The notes under the pieces: model-generated
Database searches by the model: none
Seen by the model: only the letters and a program-made list of their open reading frames with translations
Told to the model about the DNA's origin: nothing
Made by a program: the position numbers and the translations under genes
Assembly: GCF_023544465.1 (NCBI RefSeq)
Contig: NZ_JALPVL010000008.1
Coordinates: 434,001 to 498,000, forward strand
Direction: 5' to 3'
From: Paractinoplanes maris
GTDB taxonomy: Bacteria; Actinomycetota; Actinomycetes; Mycobacteriales; Micromonosporaceae
DNA: 64,000 bases
In this document: positions 45,712-54,784 of the stretch, piece after piece
How the letters are laid out: each line of letters opens with the position of its first letter
Numbering within the stretch: the first letter of the stretch is position 1

Positions 45712-47484
45712 TTGAGCCGCCGCGCACCCCGGGCGTCCATCCATCCGGACGTCCGCAAAAGCTGGTTGCGCCGCGCGCTGCCGCTGGTCAAGGCCCATCG
45801 AGCTCTGCTGATCACCTCGCTGGTGCTGTCCTTCGCCGGCCTGATCGTGCAGGTGCAGATTCCCAACCTGGTGCGCATCGGCATCGACCGGGCCATCGTC
45901 GACAAGACGGCCCAGCTCAGCACGTACGTGTGGTGGATCGTCGGCTTCGCCCTGCTCCAGGGTCTGATCAACTTCGCGGCCCGGCTCTATCTGCTGCGCA
46001 CGGCCTACGAGCTTGAGTACGACCTGCGCAACATCGTCTACACCCACCTGGTGCGGATGCCGTTCGGCTTCTACGACCGGGTGCAGACCGGCGAGCTGAT
46101 GTCGCGCTCCGGCTCGGACATCCGGGCCGTGCAGATGTATCTGTCGTTCGGCCCGTCGATCCTGGTGCAGTGCCTGATCGCGGTGGTCGCGTTCGGGCTG
46201 ATGCTCTCGATCAACGTGCCGCTGGCGATCGTCGCCATGGCCACCATGCCGGTCATCGGCATCCTCGGGGTCACGATGCGCAAGGCGATCTTCCCGGTGT
46301 CGTGGATGATCCAGGCCCGCCTGGCCCAGCTGGCCACCGTCGTCGACGAGAACATCCAGGGGGTCCGCATCGTCAAGGCGTTCGCGGCCGAGGGCCGGCA
46401 GCTGCGCGTCCTGGCCGAGAGCGCCGACCGCATCCGGTGGGCCTACCGGCAGGACGCGCGCATCCGCAGCCGGTGGAACCCGATGCTCGACAACCTGCCC
46501 CGGCTCGGGCTCGCGCTGGTGCTGCTGGTCGGCGGCTACATGGTGATCGAGGGCAGCACCACCGTCGGCACGATCGTCGCCTTCAACTCGTACGTCCTGA
46601 TGCTGCAACCGCCGTTCCGCATGCTCGGCATGATGATCATGATGGGGCAGCGGGCCTCGGCGTCGGCCCGGCGCATCTACGAGATCCTCGATACGCCGAG
46701 CGAGGTGGTGGACGGCCCCGACCCGATCGTCGTGCCGCTGCGCGGCGACCTCGCGTTCGAGCACGTCTCCTTCAGCTATCCCAACGGCACCCCGGCCCTC
46801 GACGGCCTCGACCTGCGGGTCCGGCCGGGGGAGACGGTGGCGGTGGTCGGCGGCACCGGCTCGGGCAAGTCGACGCTGGGCCGGCTCGCGGCCCGGTTCT
46901 ACGACGTCACCGAGGGCCGGGTGACGATCGACGGCCACGACGTGCGCGACCTGTCGCTGTCCTCGCTGCGCGAGCAGGTGGGCATCGTGCCCGACGAGCC
47001 GTTCCTGTTCTCGTTGTCCATTCACGACAACATCGCGTACGGGAAACCGGCGGCCGCCCGCGAGGCGGTGATCGAGGCGGCGGTGGCCGCGGGGGCCGAC
47101 GAGTTCATCCGGGACCTGCCGGAGGGCTACGACACGGTGGTCGGGGAGCGCGGTTACACGCTCAGCGGCGGGCAGCGGCAGCGCGTCGCGATCGCCCGGG
47201 CGCTGCTGGTCAACCCGCCGGTGCTGGTGCTCGACGACGCGACCAGCGCCATCGACGTCACCGTCGAGCAGCGCATCCACACCTCGCTGCGCGACCAGAT
47301 GCGCGGGCGCACCACGCTGATCGTCGCCCACCGCCTCTCCACGATCGGCCTGGCCGACCGGGTGGTGCTGCTGGAGGCGGGCCGGGTGATCGCCGACGGC
47401 ACGCACGCCTCGCTGCTGGAGTCGGAGCCGCGCTACGCAGCGGTGCTGGCGTCCTCGGTCGACTCGGAGGTCCCGTCCGCATGA
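45712..47484 (+). CDS. ABC exporter half-transporter A (permease-ATPase)
   Basis: A 590-residue half-transporter with an N-terminal six-helix domain and a C-terminal ATPase. Walker A is GGTGSGKST and the signature is a canonical LSGGQRQRVAIARAL. Walker B ends in LVLDDATSAID, with aspartate in place of the catalytic glutamate. TTG 45712 is the start, with AGGAGG five bases before it. It overlaps the second half-transporter gene by four bases (ATGA). The two form a heterodimer with one weak and one full ATP site. The substrate is unknown; lipids or drugs are typical. Confidence 0.92.
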   Translation: MSRRAPRASIHPDVRKSWLRRALPLVKAHRALLITSLVLSFAGLIVQVQIPNLVRIGIDRAIVDKTAQLSTYVWWIVGFALLQGLINFAARLYLLRTAYELEYDLRNIVYTHLVRMPFGFYDRVQTGELMSRSGSDIRAVQMYLSFGPSILVQCLIAVVAFGLMLSINVPLAIVAMATMPVIGILGVTMRKAIFPVSWMIQARLAQLATVVDENIQGVRIVKAFAAEGRQLRVLAESADRIRWAYRQDARIRSRWNPMLDNLPRLGLALVLLVGGYMVIEGSTTVGTIVAFNSYVLMLQPPFRMLGMMIMMGQRASASARRIYEILDTPSEVVDGPDPIVVPLRGDLAFEHVSFSYPNGTPALDGLDLRVRPGETVAVVGGTGSGKSTLGRLAARFYDVTEGRVTIDGHDVRDLSLSSLREQVGIVPDEPFLFSLSIHDNIAYGKPAAAREAVIEAAVAAGADEFIRDLPEGYDTVVGERGYTLSGGQRQRVAIARALLVNPPVLVLDDATSAIDVTVEQRIHTSLRDQMRGRTTLIVAHRLSTIGLADRVVLLEAGRVIADGTHASLLESEPRYAAVLASSVDSEVPSA

Positions 47485-49400
47485 GCATGTTCGGTGGTGG
47501 CTTCGGCGGTTTCAACGTCGGCGGGCGGCCGACGATGGGAGCCGCCGGCCGCAAAGGCAACGGCCTGCCCTTCGCCGGCATCCCGGACGACCTGCGGGCC
47601 GGTGTGGCCGCGCTGGAGTCGCGGGAGCCCGACCACGGCGACCCGGGCGTCCGGTTCGACCCGGCGGGCGACTCCGGCCGGACGATCTCGCTGAGCCGCC
47701 TCCTCGCCGGGCGGCCCGGCCTGCTGGTGGCGGCGTCGCTCGCCATCCTGGTGGAGACCCTGCTGCTGCAGGCCGGGCCCTACCTCGTCCAGGTGGGAAT
47801 CGACCACGGCATCGCGGCCGGCAACCTCCGGGTGCTGATCGTCGCGACCGTCTGCTTCGTGGCCGCCGTGCTGCTCACCGGGCTGGCCACCGCCGTCCGC
47901 ATGCGCAAGAGCGGCCTGCTCGCCGCGGCCGCCACCCGCGACCTGCGCATCCGCATCTTCGCCCACCTGCAGCGGATGTCGCTCGACTACTACACCCGGG
48001 AGAAGGCCGGGGTCACCATGACCCGGATGACCTCCGACGTGGAGTCGTTGCAGAGCCTGCTGCAGGACGGCTTCGCCCAGTTCCTGATCCAGGGCCTGAC
48101 CATGGTGGTCGTCACCGGGCTGCTGTTCCACTACAACGCGACGCTGGCGCTGATCACCCTCGCGCTGGTCGTGCCGCCGCTGACGATCGCGTCGCTGTGG
48201 TTCCGGCACGCGGCCGACCGCGGCTACAACCGCCAGCGCGACGCGATCGCCGCGATGTTCGCCGACCTGTCCGAGAGCCTCAACGGCGTACGGGTCGTGA
48301 CCGCCCACAACCGGCAGGACCGCAACGTCGTCGCCCACCGCGAGGTGGTCGGGGGCTACCGCGACGCCAACGACTTCACCGGCCGGATCAACGCGATCTA
48401 CGGGCCCGGCACGTCGGTCATCGGCCTGATCGCGATGGCCGTGCTGCTGCTCCTCGGCGGCCGGATGGTGGTGCGCGGCACGCTCACGATCGGCGAGCTG
48501 ACCGCGTTCGTGCTCTACATCAACTCGTTCTTCCAGCCGGTGCAGCAGCTGGTCCAGCTGTATACGCAATACCAGCAGGGCAAGGCGGCCATCGGCAAGA
48601 TCAACGGCCTGCTCGCCCTCGCCCCCACGGTGGTCCAGAGCCCGGAGGCCGTCGCGCTCCCGCCCGTCCGCGGCGAGATCGTTTTCGACGACGTGACGTT
48701 CGGCTACCGGCCCGACCGGCCGGTCCTCGAAGGCGTGACGCTGCGCATCGAGCCGGGGGAGACGGTCGCCTGCGTCGGCCCGACCGGCGCCGGCAAGAGC
48801 ACGCTGGCCAAGCTGGTGACCCGCTTCTACGACCCGTCCGCGGGCCGGATCCTGATCGACGGGCACGACCTGCGCTCGGTCACGCTGGAATCGCTGCGCA
48901 CCCAGATCGGAGTCGTGCCGCAGGAGCCGTTCCTCTTCGCCGGCACGCTGCGCGACAACATCGCCTTCGCCCGGCCCGCCGCCGGCGACGACGAGGTCTG
49001 GGGCGCGGTCGACGCCGTCGGGCTGCGCGAGCTGGTCGAACGCTCACCCGAGGGCCTGGACACGCCGCTGCACGAGCGCGGCCAGTCGGTCTCCTCGGGC
49101 GAACGGCAGCTGCTGGCGCTGGCCCGGGCGTTCCTGGCCGAGCCCCGGGTGGTCGTGCTCGACGAGGCCACGTCCAGCCTGGACCTGCGCTCCGAGCTGC
49201 GGGTCGAGGCCGCGCTGGACGCCCTGTTGGAGGGGCGCACGGCGATCCTGGTGGCGCATCGGCTCTCCACCGCGATGCGGGCCGACCGCATCATCGTGGT
49301 CGACGACCACCGCATCATCGAGACCGGCTCGCATGCCGAGTTGGTCGCGTCCGGGGGCACGTACGCGGACATGTTCGCCACTTGGGCGGCGCATTCCTGA
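47481..49400 (+). CDS. ABC exporter half-transporter B (permease-ATPase)
   Basis: A 639-residue partner of the preceding subunit. The cytoplasmic N-terminal extension (about 70 residues) starts with a glycine-rich MSMFGGGFGGFNVGG segment. Six helices and an ATPase follow, with Walker A GPTGAGKST, Walker B VVLDEATSSLD (full catalytic glutamate) and a diverged signature VSSGERQLLALARAF. The mirror-image defects of the two subunits show that only one composite ATP site, built from this Walker A/B and the partner's LSGGQ, can hydrolyse well. ATG 47481 overlaps the stop of subunit A. Confidence 0.92.
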   Translation: MSMFGGGFGGFNVGGRPTMGAAGRKGNGLPFAGIPDDLRAGVAALESREPDHGDPGVRFDPAGDSGRTISLSRLLAGRPGLLVAASLAILVETLLLQAGPYLVQVGIDHGIAAGNLRVLIVATVCFVAAVLLTGLATAVRMRKSGLLAAAATRDLRIRIFAHLQRMSLDYYTREKAGVTMTRMTSDVESLQSLLQDGFAQFLIQGLTMVVVTGLLFHYNATLALITLALVVPPLTIASLWFRHAADRGYNRQRDAIAAMFADLSESLNGVRVVTAHNRQDRNVVAHREVVGGYRDANDFTGRINAIYGPGTSVIGLIAMAVLLLLGGRMVVRGTLTIGELTAFVLYINSFFQPVQQLVQLYTQYQQGKAAIGKINGLLALAPTVVQSPEAVALPPVRGEIVFDDVTFGYRPDRPVLEGVTLRIEPGETVACVGPTGAGKSTLAKLVTRFYDPSAGRILIDGHDLRSVTLESLRTQIGVVPQEPFLFAGTLRDNIAFARPAAGDDEVWGAVDAVGLRELVERSPEGLDTPLHERGQSVSSGERQLLALARAFLAEPRVVVLDEATSSLDLRSELRVEAALDALLEGRTAILVAHRLSTAMRADRIIVVDDHRIIETGSHAELVASGGTYADMFATWAAHS

Positions 49401-49450
49401 CGGATCTGGTAGGCAGAGATAGACGAATTGCTCTGCCACTCGGAGGATCA

Positions 49451-51244
49451 ATGCGGATTCGGCCGGCCCTAGGCGTTTTGACTCTGTCCGCGGCGGTTCT
49501 CGTCGCGCCCTCGCCGGCTGTCGCCGGCGGTTCCACTCCCGCCCTCGGTCCCACGGCGACCGGGTACGGCGGTGCCGTGTCGACAGTCGACCCGACCGCC
49601 ACGGCCGTCGGCCTCGACGTGCTGCGCCGCGGCGGCAACGCGGTGGACGCGGCGGTCGCCGCGGCGGCCACCCTCGGCGTCACCGAGCCGTTCTCGGCCG
49701 GCATCGGCGGCGGCGGCTTCTTCGTCTACTACGACGCCCGCAAACGCAGCGTCCAGACCATCGACGGCCGCGAGTCGGGCCCGGCCACGATGAAGGAGAC
49801 CCACTTCATCGACCCGGCCGACGGTCTGCCGTACGAGTTCGCCGAGGCCCGCGTCTCCGGCCTCTCGGTCGGCACCCCCGGCACGCTGGCCACCTGGGAG
49901 TCGGCCACCAGGAAGTGGGGCACCCGGTCGCTGGCCGCCCTGCTCCAGCCGGCCGCCAAGGTGGCCGACCGCGGCTTCCCGGTCGACGCCACGTTCCGCC
50001 AGCAGATCGCCGACAACGCGGCCGCCTTCGGTCAGTTCGACTCGACCAAGGCGCTGTACCTGCCCGGCGGTCAGCCGCCCGCGGTCGGCTCGACCCAGCG
50101 CAACCCCGACCTGGCCGACACCTACCGCCTGATCGCCCGGCGCGGCACCGACGTCCTCTACCGGGGCGCGGTCGCCCGGGACATCGTGCGCACGGTGCAG
50201 AACCCGCCGGTCTCGTCCACGCCGGTCGGCACCTGGGCCTACCCCATCCGCCCGGGCACGCTGACCCTGTCCGACCTGGCCCGCTACGACCTGCGCCACC
50301 CCGCACCGACCCGGTCGCAGTTCCGGGACCTCACCGTCTACGGCATGAACACCCCGTCCAGCGGCGGCATCGCGGTGAGCGAGGCCCTCAACATCCTCGA
50401 GACCGCCGGCCTGTCCAAGTCGGACGTGACCAAGGCCCTGCACTACTACCTCGAGGCGTCGGCGCTGTCGTTCGCCGACCGCAACCGCTACGTCGGGGCG
50501 TACACCCCGCAGCCGGTCGTCAAGAAGCTCCTCTCGGACGGCTGGGCCAAGCAGCGCGCCTGCCAGATCAACCCGGCCCGGGCCCTGACCAAGCCGGTGC
50601 CGCCCGGCAACCTCAACGACTCCGGCTGCACCCCGGCCACCGTCGGCGGCCCCACCGAGCAGGGTCAGAGCACCACGAACCTGACGGTGGCCGACCGCTG
50701 GGGCAACATCGTCGAATACACGTTCACGATCGAGCAGACCGGCGGCAACGCCATGGTCGTCCCCGGCCGCGGCTTCCTGCTCAACAACGAGCTGACCGAC
50801 TTCAACTTCACCAACACCCAGGCCCCCGCGGCCGACCCCAACCTGCCCGGCCCCGGCAAGCGCCCGCGCAGCTCGATGTCCCCCACGATCGTCCTCAAGG
50901 ACGGCAAGCCGTTCCTGGCCCTGGGCTCACCGGGCGGCGCCACCATCATCACCACGGTCCTGCAGATCCTGCTCAACCGCGTGGTCCTGGGCCAGTCCCT
51001 GCCCGAGGCCATGGCCGCCCCGCGCGCGTCCCAGCGCAACACCGCGGGCATCCAGGCCGAGCCGGCTTTCCGGACGACCTACGGCCCGTCGCTGACCGCA
51101 CGGGGCCACACGTTCGCGGCCGACGTCCCCGAACTGGGCGCCGCCACCGCGATCGAGTTCACCCGCAACGGCGGCTTCATCGCCTCCGCCGAACCGGCCC
51201 GCCGAGGCTCCGGCGCCGCCGGGGTGGTCCACCCGTCCCGCTGA
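49451..51244 (+). CDS. ggt: Gamma-glutamyltransferase (secreted)
   Basis: A 597-residue proenzyme that cleaves and transfers gamma-glutamyl groups, for example from glutathione or mycothiol-related thiols, outside the membrane. A signal peptide (residues 1-26) precedes the large-subunit region with GGNAVDAAVAAAATLGVTEP and SGIGGGGF-like segment. The self-cleavage nucleophile is T408 in GQSTTNLTVAD, and the small subunit ends with GSPGGATIITTVLQ. CGGAGGA sits before ATG 49451. A strong terminator follows the stop. It is probably a separate unit from the exporter genes, 50 bases upstream. Confidence 0.94.
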   Translation: MRIRPALGVLTLSAAVLVAPSPAVAGGSTPALGPTATGYGGAVSTVDPTATAVGLDVLRRGGNAVDAAVAAAATLGVTEPFSAGIGGGGFFVYYDARKRSVQTIDGRESGPATMKETHFIDPADGLPYEFAEARVSGLSVGTPGTLATWESATRKWGTRSLAALLQPAAKVADRGFPVDATFRQQIADNAAAFGQFDSTKALYLPGGQPPAVGSTQRNPDLADTYRLIARRGTDVLYRGAVARDIVRTVQNPPVSSTPVGTWAYPIRPGTLTLSDLARYDLRHPAPTRSQFRDLTVYGMNTPSSGGIAVSEALNILETAGLSKSDVTKALHYYLEASALSFADRNRYVGAYTPQPVVKKLLSDGWAKQRACQINPARALTKPVPPGNLNDSGCTPATVGGPTEQGQSTTNLTVADRWGNIVEYTFTIEQTGGNAMVVPGRGFLLNNELTDFNFTNTQAPAADPNLPGPGKRPRSSMSPTIVLKDGKPFLALGSPGGATIITTVLQILLNRVVLGQSLPEAMAAPRASQRNTAGIQAEPAFRTTYGPSLTARGHTFAADVPELGAATAIEFTRNGGFIASAEPARRGSGAAGVVHPSR

Positions 51245-51257
51245 CACCCGTCTGAAC

Positions 51258-51289
51258 CGCAGGGCCCGGCGCACCCGCCGGGCCCTGCG
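51258..51289. terminator. Strong hairpin terminator after ggt
   Basis: A perfect 14-bp stem (51258-51271 with 51276-51289) with a CACC loop and TCGTTG following, 13 bases after the ggt stop. Confidence 0.75.
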
Positions 51290-51440
51290 TCGTTGCGTCC
51301 GGGGTAGGGCTGTCCCCCAGGTCATGCTGGTGGGTCGCCGATGAGCCCGACTATCACAACGCGTTGGTGCACGTGCGACTCGAGGGGCCGTCGCTGCTGG
51401 TCGGTGGCCCCGACAACAGCGACACCGATCTGCGGCAGCC

Positions 51441-52358
51441 GTGGATCGCGCGATGGCCGGCCGGCTGCTCGGCGTCACCGTGGAGCCTCCGGGCCCGCGC
51501 GGGCCGGGCCGTGGTCTGGTCGGGTGGACCCGGCTGCGGGACGCCGCCGGGTGGCGCGCTGTGCTCTACCGCGTCGTGAAGGTGCCGGCCGCCCTGCTCG
51601 CCGTGGCGGTCACGGTGATCTTCTGGGGGTACGGCCTGCTCGCTCCCACCTATTCGGTGTGGTGGTCGTTCGTACCGGCGCAGACCGACAGTCACGGTCG
51701 CGCCCACCCGGGCCTCGGACTGCTCGGAGACGTCTATCTGGACAGCTGGCCGCGCGCCGTGGCCACCGCCGGTGCCGGGCTCGTCCTGCTCATCCTGGCG
51801 CCGTGGGCGGTGCGCGCCGCGGTGGCGCCGGACACCTGGCTCATGCGGAGCCTGCTCGGCGGACGCCGCAGCGACGAGCGGATCCGTGACCTGGAACAGA
51901 CCCGCGCGCACGCTGTGCGAGACGCGGCGACGAAGCTTCGAGCCATCGAACGCAATCTGCACCACGGCGCCCAGCCCCAGCTCGTCGCCCTGGCGATGCG
52001 CTTGGACATGGCCCGCACCATGCTGGCCGGCGACACCTCACCACCGGACCTGGACCGCGTCCTCGCCTTGATCGACTCGGCCCACCGGGGCGCCACCGAC
52101 GCGATCGCCGACCTGCGCGACCTCGCTCAGGGCATCCATCCGCCGATTCTCGACAGCGGTCTGGAAGCCGCACTGCGGACGGTCGCGGCTCGTAGCGCCG
52201 TTCCCGTCGATCTGTCCGTCACCATGCCGCGCCGCCCCGACGCGGCAGTCGAGACATGCCTGTACTTCTGCGCCACCGAGCTGGTCAACAACGCCGCCAA
52301 GCACAGCGGCGCGCGACGGGTCACTGTCGACGTGAGTGACCCGGCACGGGGTGATTCG
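51441..52358 (+). pseudogene. Broken sensor histidine kinase (NarL-type, ATPase domain truncated)
   Basis: From GTG 51441 (or ATG 51453) the frame encodes two hydrophobic helices in the first 120 residues, then an H box of the HisKA_3 type (NLHHGAQPQLVALAMRLDM) and an N box (ATELVNNAAKHSG). The G boxes of the ATPase domain are missing. After about residue 300 the frame turns into arginine-rich nonsense; the continuing meaningful frame is the response regulator in the next frame. Without the G boxes it cannot bind ATP normally, so it is a pseudogene. A net one-base shift in a G run near 52347-52350 plus a deletion explains the structure. Confidence 0.7.
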
Positions 52359-52917
52359 CCTGGTGGTCGCCGACGACGCGCTGCTCGCCGCCGTCGCCGA
52401 GCACGACCCGGACGTCACCGTGGTGGACATCCGCATGCCACCCACCCACACCGACGAAGGCCTGCGCGCCGCCGTCGACCTACGCCGCCGGTATCCGCGA
52501 CGTGGTGTGCTGGTCTTCTCCCAGTACATCGAGGCGCGGTACGCGACCGATCTGCTCGCCGTCCGCGCGGGCGGGGTCGGATACCTGCTCGAGGAACGGG
52601 TCCCCAACGTCCGAGCCTTCATGTCGGCGCTGGTCCGGGTGGCCGACGGCGAAACCGTGCTGGATCCCGACGTCGTCCGCCAGCTGGTCGGCGCGAATCG
52701 GCAGCGGGAAACCCTCGACCGGCTGACCGCCCGGGAACAGCAGGTGCTCACCCTGATGGCCGAGGGTCGCTCCAACACCGCGATCGCCCGCCTGCTCGCG
52801 GTCAGCGACGGGACTGTGGGGAAGCACGTCAGCGCAATCTCCGGGAAGTTCGGCTTGGCCGCCGCGGACACCGATCACCGCCGGGTGCTCGCGGTCCTGC
52901 GCTACCTGAAGGGCTGA
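52336..52917 (+). pseudogene. Response regulator lacking the start of its receiver domain (LuxR type)
   Basis: A 193-residue frame from GTG 52336. It opens with GVIRLVVADDALLAAVAEHD, which jumps from an ADD segment straight to the second helix of a receiver domain: about 30-40 residues (alpha 1, beta 2) are absent. The phosphoacceptor (VVDIRMPP), the switch threonine/serine region and the C-terminal LuxR helix-turn-helix (LTAREQQVLTLMAEGRSNTA) are intact. The ADD may be the regulator's own start or the tail of the kinase's ATPase strand. Either way the receiver is not whole, although the DNA-binding domain could still be made. Confidence 0.7.
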
Positions 52918-53219
52918 GCCGGGTCGGCCAGGAAGACCTGCCCCAAGGTGGAGGCCAGATGGCGGTAGTCCTCCATGAGTGGCCCCACTAATAGCCGGTC
53001 GGGCTCGAAGGCATCACGCAAGCCCTTCGCCAGGTCTTCCGAGCGCTGATCCCAGGTCCCGGCGGCCTTCCGGTGCCTGCGCTGGAACGACTGCCAGCGG
53101 CGCCAGCCGACGTCGATGACATCGTCGGCCGTGTCCGGCATGGCAACAGGGGATCCACCTTGGTGGAGCTGGTCGATGGCGGCGCGGGCCGAGGACCGTG
53201 TTGCCGGCGGCATCTCCAT
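52902..53219 (-). CDS. Small hypothetical protein
   Basis: A 105-residue protein without a membrane helix. Segments such as DVGWRRWQSFQRRHRKAAGTW and EDYRHLASTLGQVFLADP look folded and helical. It overlaps the 3' end of the regulator remnant by 16 bases. No family is recognised and it lies in a region of decay, so it may itself be a remnant. Confidence 0.45.
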   Translation of the reverse strand: MEMPPATRSSARAAIDQLHQGGSPVAMPDTADDVIDVGWRRWQSFQRRHRKAAGTWDQRSEDLAKGLRDAFEPDRLLVGPLMEDYRHLASTLGQVFLADPAQPFR

Positions 53220-53280
53220 GAGTGCGAGTATCGCCGAGGAGTCCGCAGGGCACGTCTGAATATCGGCCGGGCGGCGAACG

Positions 53281-54066
53281 TCAGGTCGGCCGGTGACACG
53301 TCACGGACAGGACGTCCTGCCGGCGTTGTCCGAGGTACCAGTTCCCCACCTGGGCCAGGTCGAGAGTCTGCCTGAGCAGGCCTGGGGAGCCGCTGGGAAG
53401 CTCACCCAGCACTTCGCCGCGGGGAGACACCACCATGCTCGGGCAGTGCTGGTCGGCGTGGGCGACGTTGGCGGATACGACGAAGCGCTGGTTCTCCGCG
53501 GCGCGGCTGATCAAGTGGCTGCGCCAGACGCCGTCGACCTCGCGGATATTCGCGGCGTTGGTCAGGTAGACGAACACCTGCGCCCCGGCGCCTGCCAAGT
53601 GCTGCCACTGCTCCGGGAAGCGGATCTCCCGGCACAACTGCACACCCACGGTGAACTTTCCCCGGGGCTGCTCGATGCTGATGGTCGGCAGATCATCACC
53701 GGGCCGCAGCCGCCCGCGTTCGTTCATGGCGAGATTGATCTTCCGGTATACGTGGTGGTCGCCATCGGCACTGAAGATCAGTCCGGCGTTGCACCACCCG
53801 CCCTGCCACGGCAGGAGTGATCCGCAGAAGATCTGCACCTGCCGGTCGACGGCGAGCGCGGCCACCTGCGCCACGGCGTGATCCACCAAGGCGGGGTCGA
53901 CAGCCTCCAGCGGTGTCAGATCCTCGCCGTACCCGGAGAGCATGCCTTCGGGAAGGACGACCATGTCACCGGGCTGCGCCTCGTCGACGACGTCCCGCAC
54001 CGTGCCGAGATTGGCGTCGACGTCCCAGGTGACAGGAACTTGCCCGATCAGAACGGAGATCTGCAC
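53281..54066 (-). CDS. Carbon-nitrogen hydrolase (nitrilase superfamily)
   Basis: A 261-residue cytoplasmic amidase-type enzyme. The Glu-Lys-Cys triad is visible as E40 (VVLPEGMLSGYGED), K109 (YRKINLAMNERGRL) and C145 (GVQLCREIRFPEQW). Further family segments are YLTNAANIREVDGVWRSHLI and RAAENQRFVVSAN. The length is standard for the family. Substrate unknown; omega-amidase or N-carbamoyl hydrolase-like enzymes are near relatives. ATG 54066 is the only reasonable start. The upstream gene on the same strand ends 97 bases away. Confidence 0.9.
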   Translation of the reverse strand: MQISVLIGQVPVTWDVDANLGTVRDVVDEAQPGDMVVLPEGMLSGYGEDLTPLEAVDPALVDHAVAQVAALAVDRQVQIFCGSLLPWQGGWCNAGLIFSADGDHHVYRKINLAMNERGRLRPGDDLPTISIEQPRGKFTVGVQLCREIRFPEQWQHLAGAGAQVFVYLTNAANIREVDGVWRSHLISRAAENQRFVVSANVAHADQHCPSMVVSPRGEVLGELPSGSPGLLRQTLDLAQVGNWYLGQRRQDVLSVTCHRPT

Positions 54067-54163
54067 CAGACGATCTTCGAGGATCCGTGACCTGTCGTCG
54101 ATCGTAGGTTGGAGCCAAGTCCGCTCGCGAGGCCTCTCAGCAGCAGCACCGGATAGGCAGCCT

Positions 54164-54514
54164 TCACCATTCGTCGCAGGGGAAGTGCGTGGAGCGGACG
54201 CACTCGTCGTGAAAGATCAGCATGAGCCGCCACCGGCCTTGCTCCGCGAGCCGGTCGCACAGGGCGTGCAGGATCGGCTCCACGTCCCCGCCGGTCGAGA
54301 CCGCCAAGTCGTACGGATGGCTGCGGAACGGCTCGTTGTCCGCCTGACCGAAGGTCAGCCAGGCATGCGTGCCGTCGGAGTAGCCGTGCAGCGACTCGCC
54401 GCCGGTGACGGGACCCAGGGGAAACCCGAGCACGGCGCTCATCTGCTCGCCGACTTCGGCCAGGGTCGGCGCCCAGCCGAGGTCGGCCGGGCCAAACATG
54501 ATCGACTTATCCAT
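54164..54514 (-). CDS. Hypothetical protein downstream of a gene fragment
   Basis: A 116-residue soluble protein with a balanced composition (MFGPADLGWAPTLAEVGEQM, HGYSDGTHAWLTFGQADNEP, MLIFHDECVRSTHFPCDEW). ATG 54514 follows 12 bases after the stop of a C-terminal gene fragment (54527-54650), so it was once the second gene of a pair. The arrangement of a lost large gene and a small survivor resembles toxin-immunity loci, but nothing in the sequence proves that. No family recognised. Confidence 0.6.
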   Translation of the reverse strand: MDKSIMFGPADLGWAPTLAEVGEQMSAVLGFPLGPVTGGESLHGYSDGTHAWLTFGQADNEPFRSHPYDLAVSTGGDVEPILHALCDRLAEQGRWRLMLIFHDECVRSTHFPCDEW

Positions 54515-54526
54515 CCCGCGTTCCCG

Positions 54527-54650
54527 TCAGCACTCCAGCCAGTCCCATCCGTTGCAGTTGATCTTCTCAGAGATCGGCTGGACGTCCGCGAACGCGGTGA
54601 GCAGCCAGGGCTTGGTCACGTCGAACGGACCGGTGCAGGGACGCGTGTCC
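54527..54650 (-). pseudogene. C-terminal fragment of a lost gene
   Basis: The minus-strand frame ending with a stop at 54527-54529 reads like real protein for about 40 residues (CTGPFDVTKPWLLTAFADV, then ISEKINCNGWDWLEC). Upstream the frame stays open to about 54760 but becomes unlike protein and has no start codon. It lies 12 bases before the start of the 116-residue gene. It is best seen as the 3' remnant of a gene whose body was replaced by the cheW segment. Confidence 0.4.
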
Positions 54651-54700
54651 TCCCGTCTACAGCCTTGACGTGACGAAAGTGATGTCCGATCCAGGATTTC

Positions 54701-54730
54701 CTTGAGTGGAAGGGTGGCGAACCGAATAAA
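54701..54730 (+). promoter_or_regulatory. Possible FliA-type promoter of cheW
   Basis: CTTGA at 54701-54705 and ACCGAATAA at 54721-54729 are spaced as in sigma-28-type promoters, whose -10 element is GCCGAT/A-rich. The match is partial. Two FliA-like sigma factors are encoded in the same window, and CheW genes are classic FliA targets. Confidence 0.3.
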
Positions 54731-54784
54731 GCAGCTGGTACGCCCCGGCGAAGCCTGGCGGCCAGCAAACCCTGGAGATCACCC

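Noticed and set aside
51341..51579. Short frames upstream of the kinase remnant (for example VHVRLEGPSLLVGGPDNSD)
   Set aside because: May be a remnant of a lost gene, but no start, family or neighbour supports it.
54721..54784. Riboswitch-like leader before cheW (c-di-GMP type considered)
   Set aside because: A GCTGG/CCAGC hairpin is present, but the conserved blocks of c-di-GMP-I aptamers are missing.
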